Assembly: GCA_028280505.1 (NCBI GenBank)
Contig: JANQLO010000014.1
Span: 1-64,000, forward strand
DNA length: 64,000 nucleotides
Direction of reading: 5' to 3'
Source: Chromatiales bacterium
Lineage (GTDB): Bacteria > Pseudomonadota > Gammaproteobacteria > Chromatiales > Chromatiaceae
In this document: positions 36,785 to 43,308 of the stretch, in pieces
Position numbering within the stretch: position 1 is the first letter of the stretch
How the letters are laid out: each line of letters opens with the position of its first letter
Position numbers and translations under genes: made by a program
Notes under the pieces: generated by a model
What the model saw: only the letters and a program-made list of their open reading frames with translations
What the model was told of the DNA's origin: nothing
Databases searched by the model: none

Positions 36785-37276
36785 ATGAAGAGAGTAACTG
36801 TCGCACTTTTAGGAATTCTATTAAACATGACAGTGAATGCCGAAGAAGAGAAAGGAATCATCGGACGAGTTTATGAAGACGGATCACCTGTAATATACAA
36901 GTTCGTCAATGAACTTCCTGACAAATCCTTGATGGCCAAACTAACTTGGTTAACGGTAATTTCCTGGAAGTACGACGGTTCTTCAAACAATGGCATGCCA
37001 TTGGAAGACGAAAATCAAAGAATGATCACACTGGAAGATGCTATTGAAGATCATATAGAAACTGATGACGTTCTCCGTCATGTATATAGCCGAACCGGGA
37101 ATGGCCTCAAGGAGCTGGTTTACTATACGCATGACCAAGACCATTTTTTAGCGCTTTTCAACAGCGCACTTAGGGACCATCCTCGATATCCGATAGAAAT
37201 CAATTTTTATCGAGATGAAGAGTGGGAAGATTTCAAGAGGTTGTTAAATGATTTCTCGAACGCGGCTAACAAATAG
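36785..37276 (+). CDS. cassette gene 1: exported DUF695-like protein
   Basis: 163 aa. Signal peptide MKRVTVALLGILLNMTVNA with cleavage before EEEKG. The mature part resembles DUF695: a domain with KLTWLTVISWKYDGSSNNGM, a glutamate-rich helix, VYSRTGNGLKELVYYTHDQD and a closing RDEEWEDFKRLLNDF. Function unknown. No ribosome binding site is evident, since the ATG is three bases from the attC R' box. The stop codon lies inside the next attC, as is common for cassettes. Codon use is much more AT-rich than in the flanking host genes. Confidence 0.7.
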   Translation: MKRVTVALLGILLNMTVNAEEEKGIIGRVYEDGSPVIYKFVNELPDKSLMAKLTWLTVISWKYDGSSNNGMPLEDENQRMITLEDAIEDHIETDDVLRHVYSRTGNGLKELVYYTHDQDHFLALFNSALRDHPRYPIEINFYRDEEWEDFKRLLNDFSNAANK

Positions 37277-37327
37277 CTGCACCGGACAAAAGTCTCGCCA
37301 CGCTCGTATTTATCCGGTGAGCTAAGC
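37264..37327 (+). repeat. attC-like site 1
   Basis: R''-like GGCTAAC at 37264-37270. The stem TAGCT-CACCGGA (37274-37286, with one bulged G at 37279) pairs perfectly with TCCGGTG-AGCTA at 37313-37324; an extrahelical base in this arm is a hallmark of attC. The R' box is degenerate (GCTAAGC at 37321-37327, one change from GTTRRRY). Confidence 0.6.
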
Positions 37328-37347
37328 TTTAAAGGTAAAAAGGAAGG

Positions 37348-37866
37348 ATGGATCCGGTAGTGTTCGCCACGATCCTTTTGCGCGTCTTAGCTGTTTACAT
37401 CGCAGCGGAAGGAATAACGTCAGTCGCAGAAATTGTCTCGGTGTGGTCAATTCCTACAGCAAGACGGGAAGATTTGCCAGTTACTTGGATTGTTGTATTC
37501 GCGTTGGTTATGTCGGGAGGCTTTGGCGCACTCGTTTGGGGTATATCGCCGTACTTAGCTCAAAAAATGGTTGCTCGTTTTGAGCCCATTACCAATACAA
37601 CCATCAATGTTAAGTCAATGCAGGGAGCCATTCTTTCAATTGCTGGGCTGTTGCTTTTCTTCACATCGCTACCGAGCATCATTTCCTTGAGCATCCGTGC
37701 GGCCTCCTCGGAGGCAGAAGCGTCTTTATCGGCGATATCCGGGCTTGTCGCTCAATTAGTGAAAGCCGGTCTCGGGGCTTATCTTGTATTGGGCACAGCT
37801 TCATTGGTTGCGTTCATAAATCGTTTTCGGGAGTTTGGCCTTGAAGAAAAAACCTCTAACGAGTAG
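37348..37866 (+). CDS. cassette gene 2: membrane protein of unknown function
   Basis: 172 aa with about four hydrophobic segments: LLRVLAVYIAAEGITSVAEI, WIVVFALVMSGGFGALVWGI, ILSIAGLLLFFTSLPSIISL and LGAYLVLGTASLVAFINRF. The tail is charged. GGAAGG stands directly before the ATG, very close. No family recognised. Part of the cassette array; composition is AT-richer than the host genes. Confidence 0.68.
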   Translation: MDPVVFATILLRVLAVYIAAEGITSVAEIVSVWSIPTARREDLPVTWIVVFALVMSGGFGALVWGISPYLAQKMVARFEPITNTTINVKSMQGAILSIAGLLLFFTSLPSIISLSIRAASSEAEASLSAISGLVAQLVKAGLGAYLVLGTASLVAFINRFREFGLEEKTSNE

Positions 37867-37981
37867 ATCAAGTCGTTCGCCTTCCGCTCACCGGAACGCC
37901 CCAAACGCCGCGGCAGTTCGCGCATGCCGCCGGCGTTTTGCGCGAGCCCCGCGCCATGCCGGCCGCCCCTTACCGTTGATG
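37854..37981 (+). repeat. attC-like site 2 (long)
   Basis: Left arm CTCTAAC (37854-37860), then GAGTAGATCAAGTCG, matching the attC pattern TAACAAnTnnTTCAAGCCG. A long GC-rich centre with several inverted repeats (CGGCATGC region, 37910-37960) follows and a degenerate R' GTTGATG closes it at 37975-37981. About 128 bases, comparable with long chromosomal-integron repeats. Confidence 0.5.
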
Positions 37982-37992
37982 TCAGAGGGAAC

Positions 37993-38649
37993 ATGAAGAA
38001 AATCGTTCTAGTTCTATTTTTAGCGATTACCTTATCCGCGTGTGGTACACCAAACGTTCGAAAGGACTATGCACTGGGTGAAACTACCGGAAAAGGCTTG
38101 GTTGTTGGTTCGCTGACTCGCTCTAAGTCGAATCTCGGATTTCAAGGATTCTCCGCTGCCGTTTCAGGAATCGGCATTCACTATCGACATATCGGTACCG
38201 GGAAAAGAGGTCGGATTGAGATTGATTCGGCGTTGCTCGGTCCGCTTTACTCCGGTGATTTCGCCAACGCAAAGGGTGAACTTTTCGTCGTCGAGCTTTC
38301 ACCAGGAAGCTACGTGTTCGAAAAATGGAGTGCACTTCAAGGCAGTTACACCAGCGTAACTGGAGAAATGCCCGCGCCAATAGAGTTTCGAGTACTGGCA
38401 AATAAGGCTGTGTACTTAGGCAATCTCAATTTAGAGATTGTTTATGGCCGAAATCTGTTTGGCATAGGCATCGTGGCGGGTGGCAAGATCGTCGCGAAAG
38501 ATGCGCGTAGCCGCGATATTGTTCTTCTCAAGAAGAAATACCCGAACATCGCAGCCGAAGAGGTAGTTTACGAGATCGCCGAGTCTGCATCTGATGCTGC
38601 CGGCAAAGCGTCTCGGGAAACGCCGCTTTATGTGCCAACGAACCTCTAA
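37993..38649 (+). CDS. cassette gene 3: lipoprotein of unknown function
   Basis: 218 aa. Lipoprotein signal MKKIVLVLFLAITLSAC with Cys17; mature protein starts GTPNVRKDYALGETTGKG. The central part looks like a beta-rich domain (LFVVELSPGSYVFEKWSALQ, VLANKAVYLGNLNLEIVYG). AGAGGGAA precedes the ATG at 37993. No named family, though the pattern of 'GSYVF...YLGNL' recalls small surface or periplasmic beta proteins carried by other cassettes. The stop is inside the next attC. Confidence 0.7.
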   Translation: MKKIVLVLFLAITLSACGTPNVRKDYALGETTGKGLVVGSLTRSKSNLGFQGFSAAVSGIGIHYRHIGTGKRGRIEIDSALLGPLYSGDFANAKGELFVVELSPGSYVFEKWSALQGSYTSVTGEMPAPIEFRVLANKAVYLGNLNLEIVYGRNLFGIGIVAGGKIVAKDARSRDIVLLKKKYPNIAAEEVVYEIAESASDAAGKASRETPLYVPTNL

Positions 38650-38763
38650 ACAGGCATTCAAGCCGCCCTTTCGGGGCTGGGACGCCGGCTGCGCCAGCGC
38701 CTCTTAATTTGGGCGCCGGGACCTCGACTTCGCCTCGGCCCCTATTATGATGAGCGTTAGGAC
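38645..38763 (+). repeat. attC-like site 3
   Basis: Left arm TCTAAACAGGCATTCAAGCC at 38645-38664 and right end GAGCGTTAGGAC at 38752-38763, with the R' box GTTAGGA and the stop TAA of the previous gene in R''. The intervening 90 bases hold inverted repeats. One of the clearest sites of the array. Confidence 0.72.
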
Positions 38764-38768
38764 AAAAC

Positions 38769-39269
38769 ATGAAAAGAGTTATTACGATTGCGATCTTCCT
38801 GATTCTTTTTTCGATGCCGCTCCATGCTGATGAGCGGATCGAAGAGCTGTTAGGGTTCTCGCCCGGCAGTGAATTACCTATCACCTCGGTCGCGAAAGAT
38901 ACTCCGCTTGGCATGGAGCGTGTTCCTGCGTTGAATTCGCAACTAAGGCGATACTTCCCGGATCTTCAAGTTTTCGTACTCGTTCCGGAAAATACGATCT
39001 CGGGTATTGCCGGTCGCAAGGCGATGCCCGATCGCCAGTCCTGCAAAAGCGAACTGAAAGGCCTCACAGCGTTGCTTGAGGCGCATCTCCCGGAGAGGTA
39101 TTCCGGGGAGGAATCAGGTTGGCTGTTTCAAGTATCGAGTGGAGAAATTGTGGCTCGCGCTGCTTGCATTCATAGTGGAAACAATCCCTTCCCGTTACTC
39201 GAAATGATTGTGCAGCATACCAACACCGCCAACCTACACGAAAAGCGGCTCCGAGCGTATACGCGCTAA
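38769..39269 (+). CDS. cassette gene 4: exported protein of unknown function
   Basis: 166 aa with a signal peptide, MKRVITIAIFLILFSMPLHA, cleaved before DERIEE. The mature part has two cysteines (RQSCKSELKGLTALLEAHLP and ARAACIHSGNNPFP) that may form a disulfide. No family recognised. Located directly behind the R' box of attC site 3; its stop codon TAA sits in the next attC left arm. Confidence 0.68.
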   Translation: MKRVITIAIFLILFSMPLHADERIEELLGFSPGSELPITSVAKDTPLGMERVPALNSQLRRYFPDLQVFVLVPENTISGIAGRKAMPDRQSCKSELKGLTALLEAHLPERYSGEESGWLFQVSSGEIVARAACIHSGNNPFPLLEMIVQHTNTANLHEKRLRAYTR

Positions 39270-39339
39270 CAAGGCGCTCAAACCACTCGCTACGCTCGCT
39301 CGGATGTCTGGTACTCCGCGGCTTACCTTGGCGTCGGCT
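39265..39339 (+). repeat. attC-like site 4
   Basis: Left arm GCTAACAAGGCGCTCAAACC at 39265-39284, a canonical attC start, and right arm GCGGCTTACCTTGGCGTCGG at 39318-39337, which matches the usual ...GGCGTTAGC except for one base in the R' box (GTCGGCT). Length about 75 bases. Very clear site. Confidence 0.75.
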
Positions 39340-39374
39340 GTACAAATGGATCGAGTAGTCACAAGGAAAAGAAA

Positions 39375-40112
39375 ATGCCTTTCTTCATTTTGTCTTTGAT
39401 CGTACAAGCAGCACTTGTAATTCATATCCTTAAAACAGGCAGAAACACCCTATGGATTTGGGTTGTAGTACTGCTCCCCGGGGCGGGTTCGATTGCATAC
39501 TTCGTCCTTGAAGTTATCCCGGAGTTGCTGGGGAGTCGCACAGCCAGGAGGGCGTCCCGTAGCGTCGAACAAATAATCAATCCAAACAAGAGTATAAATG
39601 CTGCGGCTCAAGATTACGCGCTTTCCGATACTGTCGAGAATTCGCTAAATTTAGCCGAGGAATGTCTAAGCAAAGGAATGTACGCGGAAGCCAAAAGGCT
39701 TTATGAAAAAGCCCTTTCCGGTGTCCACGAAGATGATCCAGATATTATGTTTTGCCTTGCAAAGGCAGAATTCTCGCTAAGCAACTTTTCTGAATCTAAA
39801 CGTATTCTTGTTCGCCTGATTGAAAAGAACCCCGATTACAAAAATCAGGAAGCCCATCTACTCTTTGCAAGAAACGTCGAGGCACTTGGTGAAGTCTCTC
39901 AAGCATTAGAGGAGTACAAGGTCCTGGCCGGTTATTATTCGGGTGCAGAAGCCAAGTACCGGTACGCTGCCTTATTGCGCGAGCAAGGCCAAACCGAAAA
40001 AGCGAACGCATTGCTAGTCGAAATAGTCCAACATTCAAAAATGGCGGGCAAACACTTTCGGTCGCTCAACAAAGAGTGGATAACCTTGGCGAAAAAGGAA
40101 TTAGGCAGCTAG
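39375..40112 (+). CDS. cassette gene 5: membrane-anchored TPR protein
   Basis: 245 aa. The N-terminus has two hydrophobic helices (FFILSLIVQAALVIHILKTG; LWIWVVVLLPGAGSIAYFVL) with the turn motif seen in phospholipase D N-terminal (PLDc_N) membrane domains, then TPR-like repeats from about residue 85: AEECLSKGMYAEAKRLYEKA, LAKAEFSLSNFSESKRILVR, YKVLAGYYSGAEAKYRYAAL. Probably a membrane scaffold with cytoplasmic TPRs. The ATG follows AAGGAAAAG. The stop is in the next attC. Confidence 0.78.
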   Translation: MPFFILSLIVQAALVIHILKTGRNTLWIWVVVLLPGAGSIAYFVLEVIPELLGSRTARRASRSVEQIINPNKSINAAAQDYALSDTVENSLNLAEECLSKGMYAEAKRLYEKALSGVHEDDPDIMFCLAKAEFSLSNFSESKRILVRLIEKNPDYKNQEAHLLFARNVEALGEVSQALEEYKVLAGYYSGAEAKYRYAALLREQGQTEKANALLVEIVQHSKMAGKHFRSLNKEWITLAKKELGS

Positions 40113-40178
40113 CGAGTCGCTCCAGCGGACCCAAAAACCGCTTCGCGATTTTCGGCCCGCCGAGTTCAGGCCTTATAT
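40105..40178 (+). repeat. attC-like site 5
   Basis: GCAGCTAGCGAGTCGCTCCAG at the left and GCCCGCCGAGTTCAGGCC at the right match the common attC layout (CTCCAGCGGAC ... GCCCGCTGAGCTCAAGCGTTAG). The middle CCAAAAACCG/CGATTTTCGG folds as the variable stem. The R' box is degenerate (CTTATAT). About 74 bases. Confidence 0.65.
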
Positions 40179-40197
40179 TTAAAAAAGTAAGTGAAAA

Positions 40198-40596
40198 ATG
40201 AAGAAGCTTGGTGTGTTCGCGATTTGTTTCTCTTTGGCTGGTTGCACCTCCTCAGAATTCAATAGAGTGATGAACAAACCGGCTCCTTTCGTGAACAAAA
40301 TGTTTCAAGTACCGTATGAATCGAAAGATTCACTGTTTGCAACCGGAGGTTACTCCGAAAAAGAGCTGGGACCCGATCAGTACAAGGTTTCTTTTGAATA
40401 CCGTTCGATGAACAAACGGGCTGAAATCGAAGATTATCTTCGGCGAAGGGCGTCGGAGCTGTGTGGTTCAACGGAATATCAGGCAACCGAATTCATCAAT
40501 GAGCGCCGGCCGGGCGGAACAATGGTGAATAACGTATACGTCCCATACAGCCATCCGGTGCTGTCGTTTGAGGTCAAGTGCAAACCGAAAACATAA
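40198..40596 (+). CDS. cassette gene 6: small lipoprotein
   Basis: 132 aa. Lipoprotein signal MKKLGVFAICFSLAGC with Cys16. The mature protein has a YSEKELGPDQYKVSFEYRSM segment followed by a helix and a Cys pair (ELCGSTEY; FEVKCK), like small periplasmic proteins in which a short beta-alpha unit precedes a disulfide. No firm family. The stop TAA lies in the next attC left arm. Confidence 0.72.
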   Translation: MKKLGVFAICFSLAGCTSSEFNRVMNKPAPFVNKMFQVPYESKDSLFATGGYSEKELGPDQYKVSFEYRSMNKRAEIEDYLRRRASELCGSTEYQATEFINERRPGGTMVNNVYVPYSHPVLSFEVKCKPKT

Positions 40597-40656
40597 CAAG
40601 CGACTGTGATCCCAAGTGGACGCTAAAAACCCGTACCTATTACATAAACGTTAACA
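40593..40656 (+). repeat. attC-like site 6 (weak)
   Basis: Left arm ATAACAAGCGACTGTGA at 40593-40609 matches the TAACAAGCGACTG beginning of many attC sites; a GTTAACA box at 40650-40656 is a plausible R'. The stem between is not well conserved, so the site may be decayed. Confidence 0.45.
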
Positions 40657-40674
40657 CTTTCAAGGAGAGCATCA

Positions 40675-41175
40675 ATGGATCAAGATGTTTATGCACCCCC
40701 AAAATCGGAGCTCGTGGAAACCAAGCAAGAGACTCATGGAAATTTAGCATCGCGATGGAAACGCTTTTGGGCTTCCATGGTCGATATGCTAACCATAACG
40801 GCCGCCACAGTCCCCGCAATGTACTTCACAGGCGGATTTGAAAACATTTCACAGGGGACCCCGCCGTCGGCTACGTACAATCTGCTTATTGGACTATTGG
40901 GAATACTTGTATTCATCGCACTTAACACGAAGTTACTCATTGAAAAGGGTCAAACAATCGGCAAGGCGGTTTTGAATATCAAAATAGTCAACCACGAAGA
41001 TGACGACAAAACAACAAAGAAACAATTATTGAAGCGATACGCAACATACATGACCCCGGGTCACATACCCGTGGCCGGCCAATTGTTTTCGCTTGTCAAT
41101 ATTTTGTTTATTTTTGGGAAACCAAGGCGCTGCCTGCATGACTACATAGCAAATACCAAAGTGGTGACGTGCTAG
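40675..41175 (+). CDS. cassette gene 7: RDD-family membrane protein
   Basis: 166-aa RDD-type membrane protein. After a polar 25-residue N-terminus comes ASRWKRFWASMVDMLTITAA, with the Arg and the Asp that name the family, then two to three further helices (LLIGLLGILVFIALNT) and the typical KGQTIGKAVLNIKIVNHEDD and RRCLHDYIANTKVV. Substrate unknown; some RDD proteins transport ions or compatible solutes. CAAGGAGAG before the ATG is a good ribosome binding site. Last gene of the array. Confidence 0.82.
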   Translation: MDQDVYAPPKSELVETKQETHGNLASRWKRFWASMVDMLTITAATVPAMYFTGGFENISQGTPPSATYNLLIGLLGILVFIALNTKLLIEKGQTIGKAVLNIKIVNHEDDDKTTKKQLLKRYATYMTPGHIPVAGQLFSLVNILFIFGKPRRCLHDYIANTKVVTC

Positions 41176-41255
41176 AAATCTATTTCGGGGTGTACCGAGA
41201 AGATTGCGCCGGTAGCGTCGGCGCTATCGATACCGACCGGTTTATGCCGTTAACT
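41170..41255 (+). repeat. possible attC-like site 7, right end of array
   Basis: The stop TAG of cassette gene 7 sits in a GCTAGAAA left arm, a GCGCCG/CGGCGC hairpin lies at 41205-41223 and a GTTAACT box at 41249-41255 matches R' at six of seven positions. The arms pair poorly, so this is tentative. Confidence 0.35.
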
Positions 41256-41500
41256 TACGGGCATTTATCAGACCTGCCCCTTCAACTGCGGACATCGGCA
41301 TGCGCTTCAAATAGACGCAATCGATCCAAAGGCTCGAAAGTTCAGGGAACGGCTAACGCGAGAGCAAGCAGCATCGAAGATCCAATGCGTCAGCGCTTCG
41401 TTGCAGGCCTTGACAACAACTCACTCACGAGCACCTTGCGCCTTTACGAAATCCACTCGGTCTTTGCAGTTTGAAGGTCGGGCGTCATGAGCAGTTCCCT
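41256..41500. other. gene-poor region right of the cassette array
   Basis: About 245 bases in which no reading frame has a start, ribosome site or motif I trust. A short frame with KARKFRERLTREQAASK is open but has no start and may be a decayed cassette. Confidence 0.4.
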
Positions 41501-42076
41501 TTAGAGGCGTATCTCCGCAGTACCACCCAGTGCCTGTCGAATTTCTTCCAAGGTCGGCGGATACAAATCCGGCTGCTCCGCATAGACGCCATAACAACTC
41601 ACCCTAAGCACCTCGGGCTGATCGGCCGAATCCAGCCAGAGATGATACCCATCGTGGTAACCGGCACTGCCGTCGCCGTCGAATCCACTGGCCAGGAGCA
41701 AACCATCGAGCCTCAAACCGGCAAGCTGAACCTTCCCGGACGACACCACCGGCTGCAGGGAGCGCTGCACCCGGCTGATCCGAAACTCGCCGGCACGGAT
41801 GGTGAATCCGTCATGATCCACCCGGTCGACCTCGAAACCGCAATGCGGCCGGTATTGATCGAATCCGCCGCCCAATAAGCTGCCCTGAGTGCTCGGCCCA
41901 CCGTTCTGTAAAAACACCCGAGCCTTGCCGGCCGGCACCTCGAGGGATGTGTTCAAAACCAAGGTTGCACCCTGGAGCTGGCGATAACTGTGTGAAGCCT
42001 TGTCCTTGACAGTCGCGCTGTACTGGCAGCCGCCCAGCAACAATGCCGCTGCCACCAAGCCCAATGATTTGTTCAT
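41501..42076 (-). CDS. lipoprotein of unknown function
   Basis: 191 aa with a clear lipoprotein signal, MNKSLGLVAAALLLGGC, then a domain of about 170 residues with recurring Gly and beta-strand-like hydrophobic pattern (ATLVLNTSLEVPAGKARVFL, HCGFEVDRVDHDGFTIRAGE). No family name can be given with confidence. Host-like GC content, hence outside the cassette array. Divergent from the RND adaptor gene. Confidence 0.72.
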   Translation of the reverse strand: MNKSLGLVAAALLLGGCQYSATVKDKASHSYRQLQGATLVLNTSLEVPAGKARVFLQNGGPSTQGSLLGGGFDQYRPHCGFEVDRVDHDGFTIRAGEFRISRVQRSLQPVVSSGKVQLAGLRLDGLLLASGFDGDGSAGYHDGYHLWLDSADQPEVLRVSCYGVYAEQPDLYPPTLEEIRQALGGTAEIRL

Positions 42077-42201
42077 GGCCGGATCTCCCCCCTCTGTGAT
42101 CGCGATATTCTCGGTTGGACCGAATGAGTACCGAAATGGTTTCAGCGCCAGTCGTTGTCAACGCTATAGACAATTCTTGCGAAGTGGGTCAGCTTGAGTT
42201 C

Positions 42202-43308
42202 ATGTTTTCGTCGTATTCTATGGATATGGTAGTCCATCGCCTGTTCAAACCGCTCCGCCAAACCCTTCGGCCGCATCGCCGCCAAACCGTCGCCGCCGGC
42301 CTGGTGTGTTGTATGTCCCTGTTACTCAGCGACATATCCCGTTCGGATGCGGTAAACGTCAGTACCGTCGCATTGGGCGAGGTTTTGGTAACGCCGGTGT
42401 ATAGCGCACCGGCAAGCGTGATTGCCCGCAATAATCCGCGCATCGCGGCCGAGATCGACGCCCGTATCCGAAGCATCGAGGTCGAAGTCGGGGACCGAGC
42501 CGATACCGGCGACGCGCTGGTCCACCTCGATTGCCGCCGTTACGACTCGGCACTGGATGCCGCCGAGGCCGAACTCAGACGTGCCAGCGCGCAACACCGC
42601 TTTGCCGACCGTCAGCTGGTCAGAGCGCGCAACCTGAAGAAAAGCAAAAACATCAGCGACGAACTACTCGACCAACGACGTACCGATCTGGCGGTCGGTG
42701 AAGCCGAGTTGGCGGCCCGCGAGGAATCCGTTCGACAGGCGGCCCTCAACGTCGGGCACTGCACGGTGAGCTCACCCTTCGACGCCGTCATCACCGAACG
42801 CCTGATCAGCGTCGGCGATTATGCGACCCATGGCACCGCGCTGCTCGGCCTGATCGAAACCCAAGGCCAGGATGTGGCCGTCGAACTCCGGCATGAACAG
42901 ATCGAGAGTTTTCTCGCCGCACGTAACCTGATCTTGGAAAGCAACGGCGGCCGTTTCCCGCTCACACTGCGGGCCTTGCTGCCGGCCGCCGATACCGTTA
43001 CCCGCACACGCGAGGCCCGTCTTGATTTTACGCGTGAAGCCGCGCTGCCGGGCACCGCGGGCCGTGTGATCTGGCAGGGCGTCGATCCGCTGCTGCCGCC
43101 GGGCTACCTGGTGCGACGCCAGGGTATGCTGGGCGTTTTTGCCGCCGAACAGGGCAGCGCCCGTTTCATCCCTATGCCTCCCGCCGAAGAGGGTCGCCCG
43201 GTCAAGGTCGAGCTGCCACCCGAGCTACGCTTGATCACGGATGGCCGACAGCGTCTGTCCGACGGTGACGCCATCAATACGCTCGCATCGGAGTCGCCGG
43301 AACAGTGA
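42202..43308 (+). CDS. RND efflux periplasmic adaptor (HlyD/MFP family)
   Basis: About 368 aa. A basic N-terminus with one hydrophobic segment (TVAAGLVCCMSLLLSDI) targets it to the periplasm. The lipoyl/hairpin region reads VIARNNPRIAAEIDARIRSI with DALVHLDCRRYDSALDAAEA, a helical hairpin of about 60 residues, and VSSPFDAVITERLISVGDYA on the return. It links the RND pump to an outer-membrane channel. The start is uncertain between 42115 and 42226; 42202 is a compromise without a good ribosome site. Overlaps the pump gene by four bases. Confidence 0.82.
   Translation: MFSSYSMDMVVHRLFKPLRQTLRPHRRQTVAAGLVCCMSLLLSDISRSDAVNVSTVALGEVLVTPVYSAPASVIARNNPRIAAEIDARIRSIEVEVGDRADTGDALVHLDCRRYDSALDAAEAELRRASAQHRFADRQLVRARNLKKSKNISDELLDQRRTDLAVGEAELAAREESVRQAALNVGHCTVSSPFDAVITERLISVGDYATHGTALLGLIETQGQDVAVELRHEQIESFLAARNLILESNGGRFPLTLRALLPAADTVTRTREARLDFTREAALPGTAGRVIWQGVDPLLPPGYLVRRQGMLGVFAAEQGSARFIPMPPAEEGRPVKVELPPELRLITDGRQRLSDGDAINTLASESPEQ

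Noticed and set aside
41169..41474. 101-codon open frame after the cassette array
   Set aside because: No ribosome site, no motif, overlaps the end of cassette gene 7.
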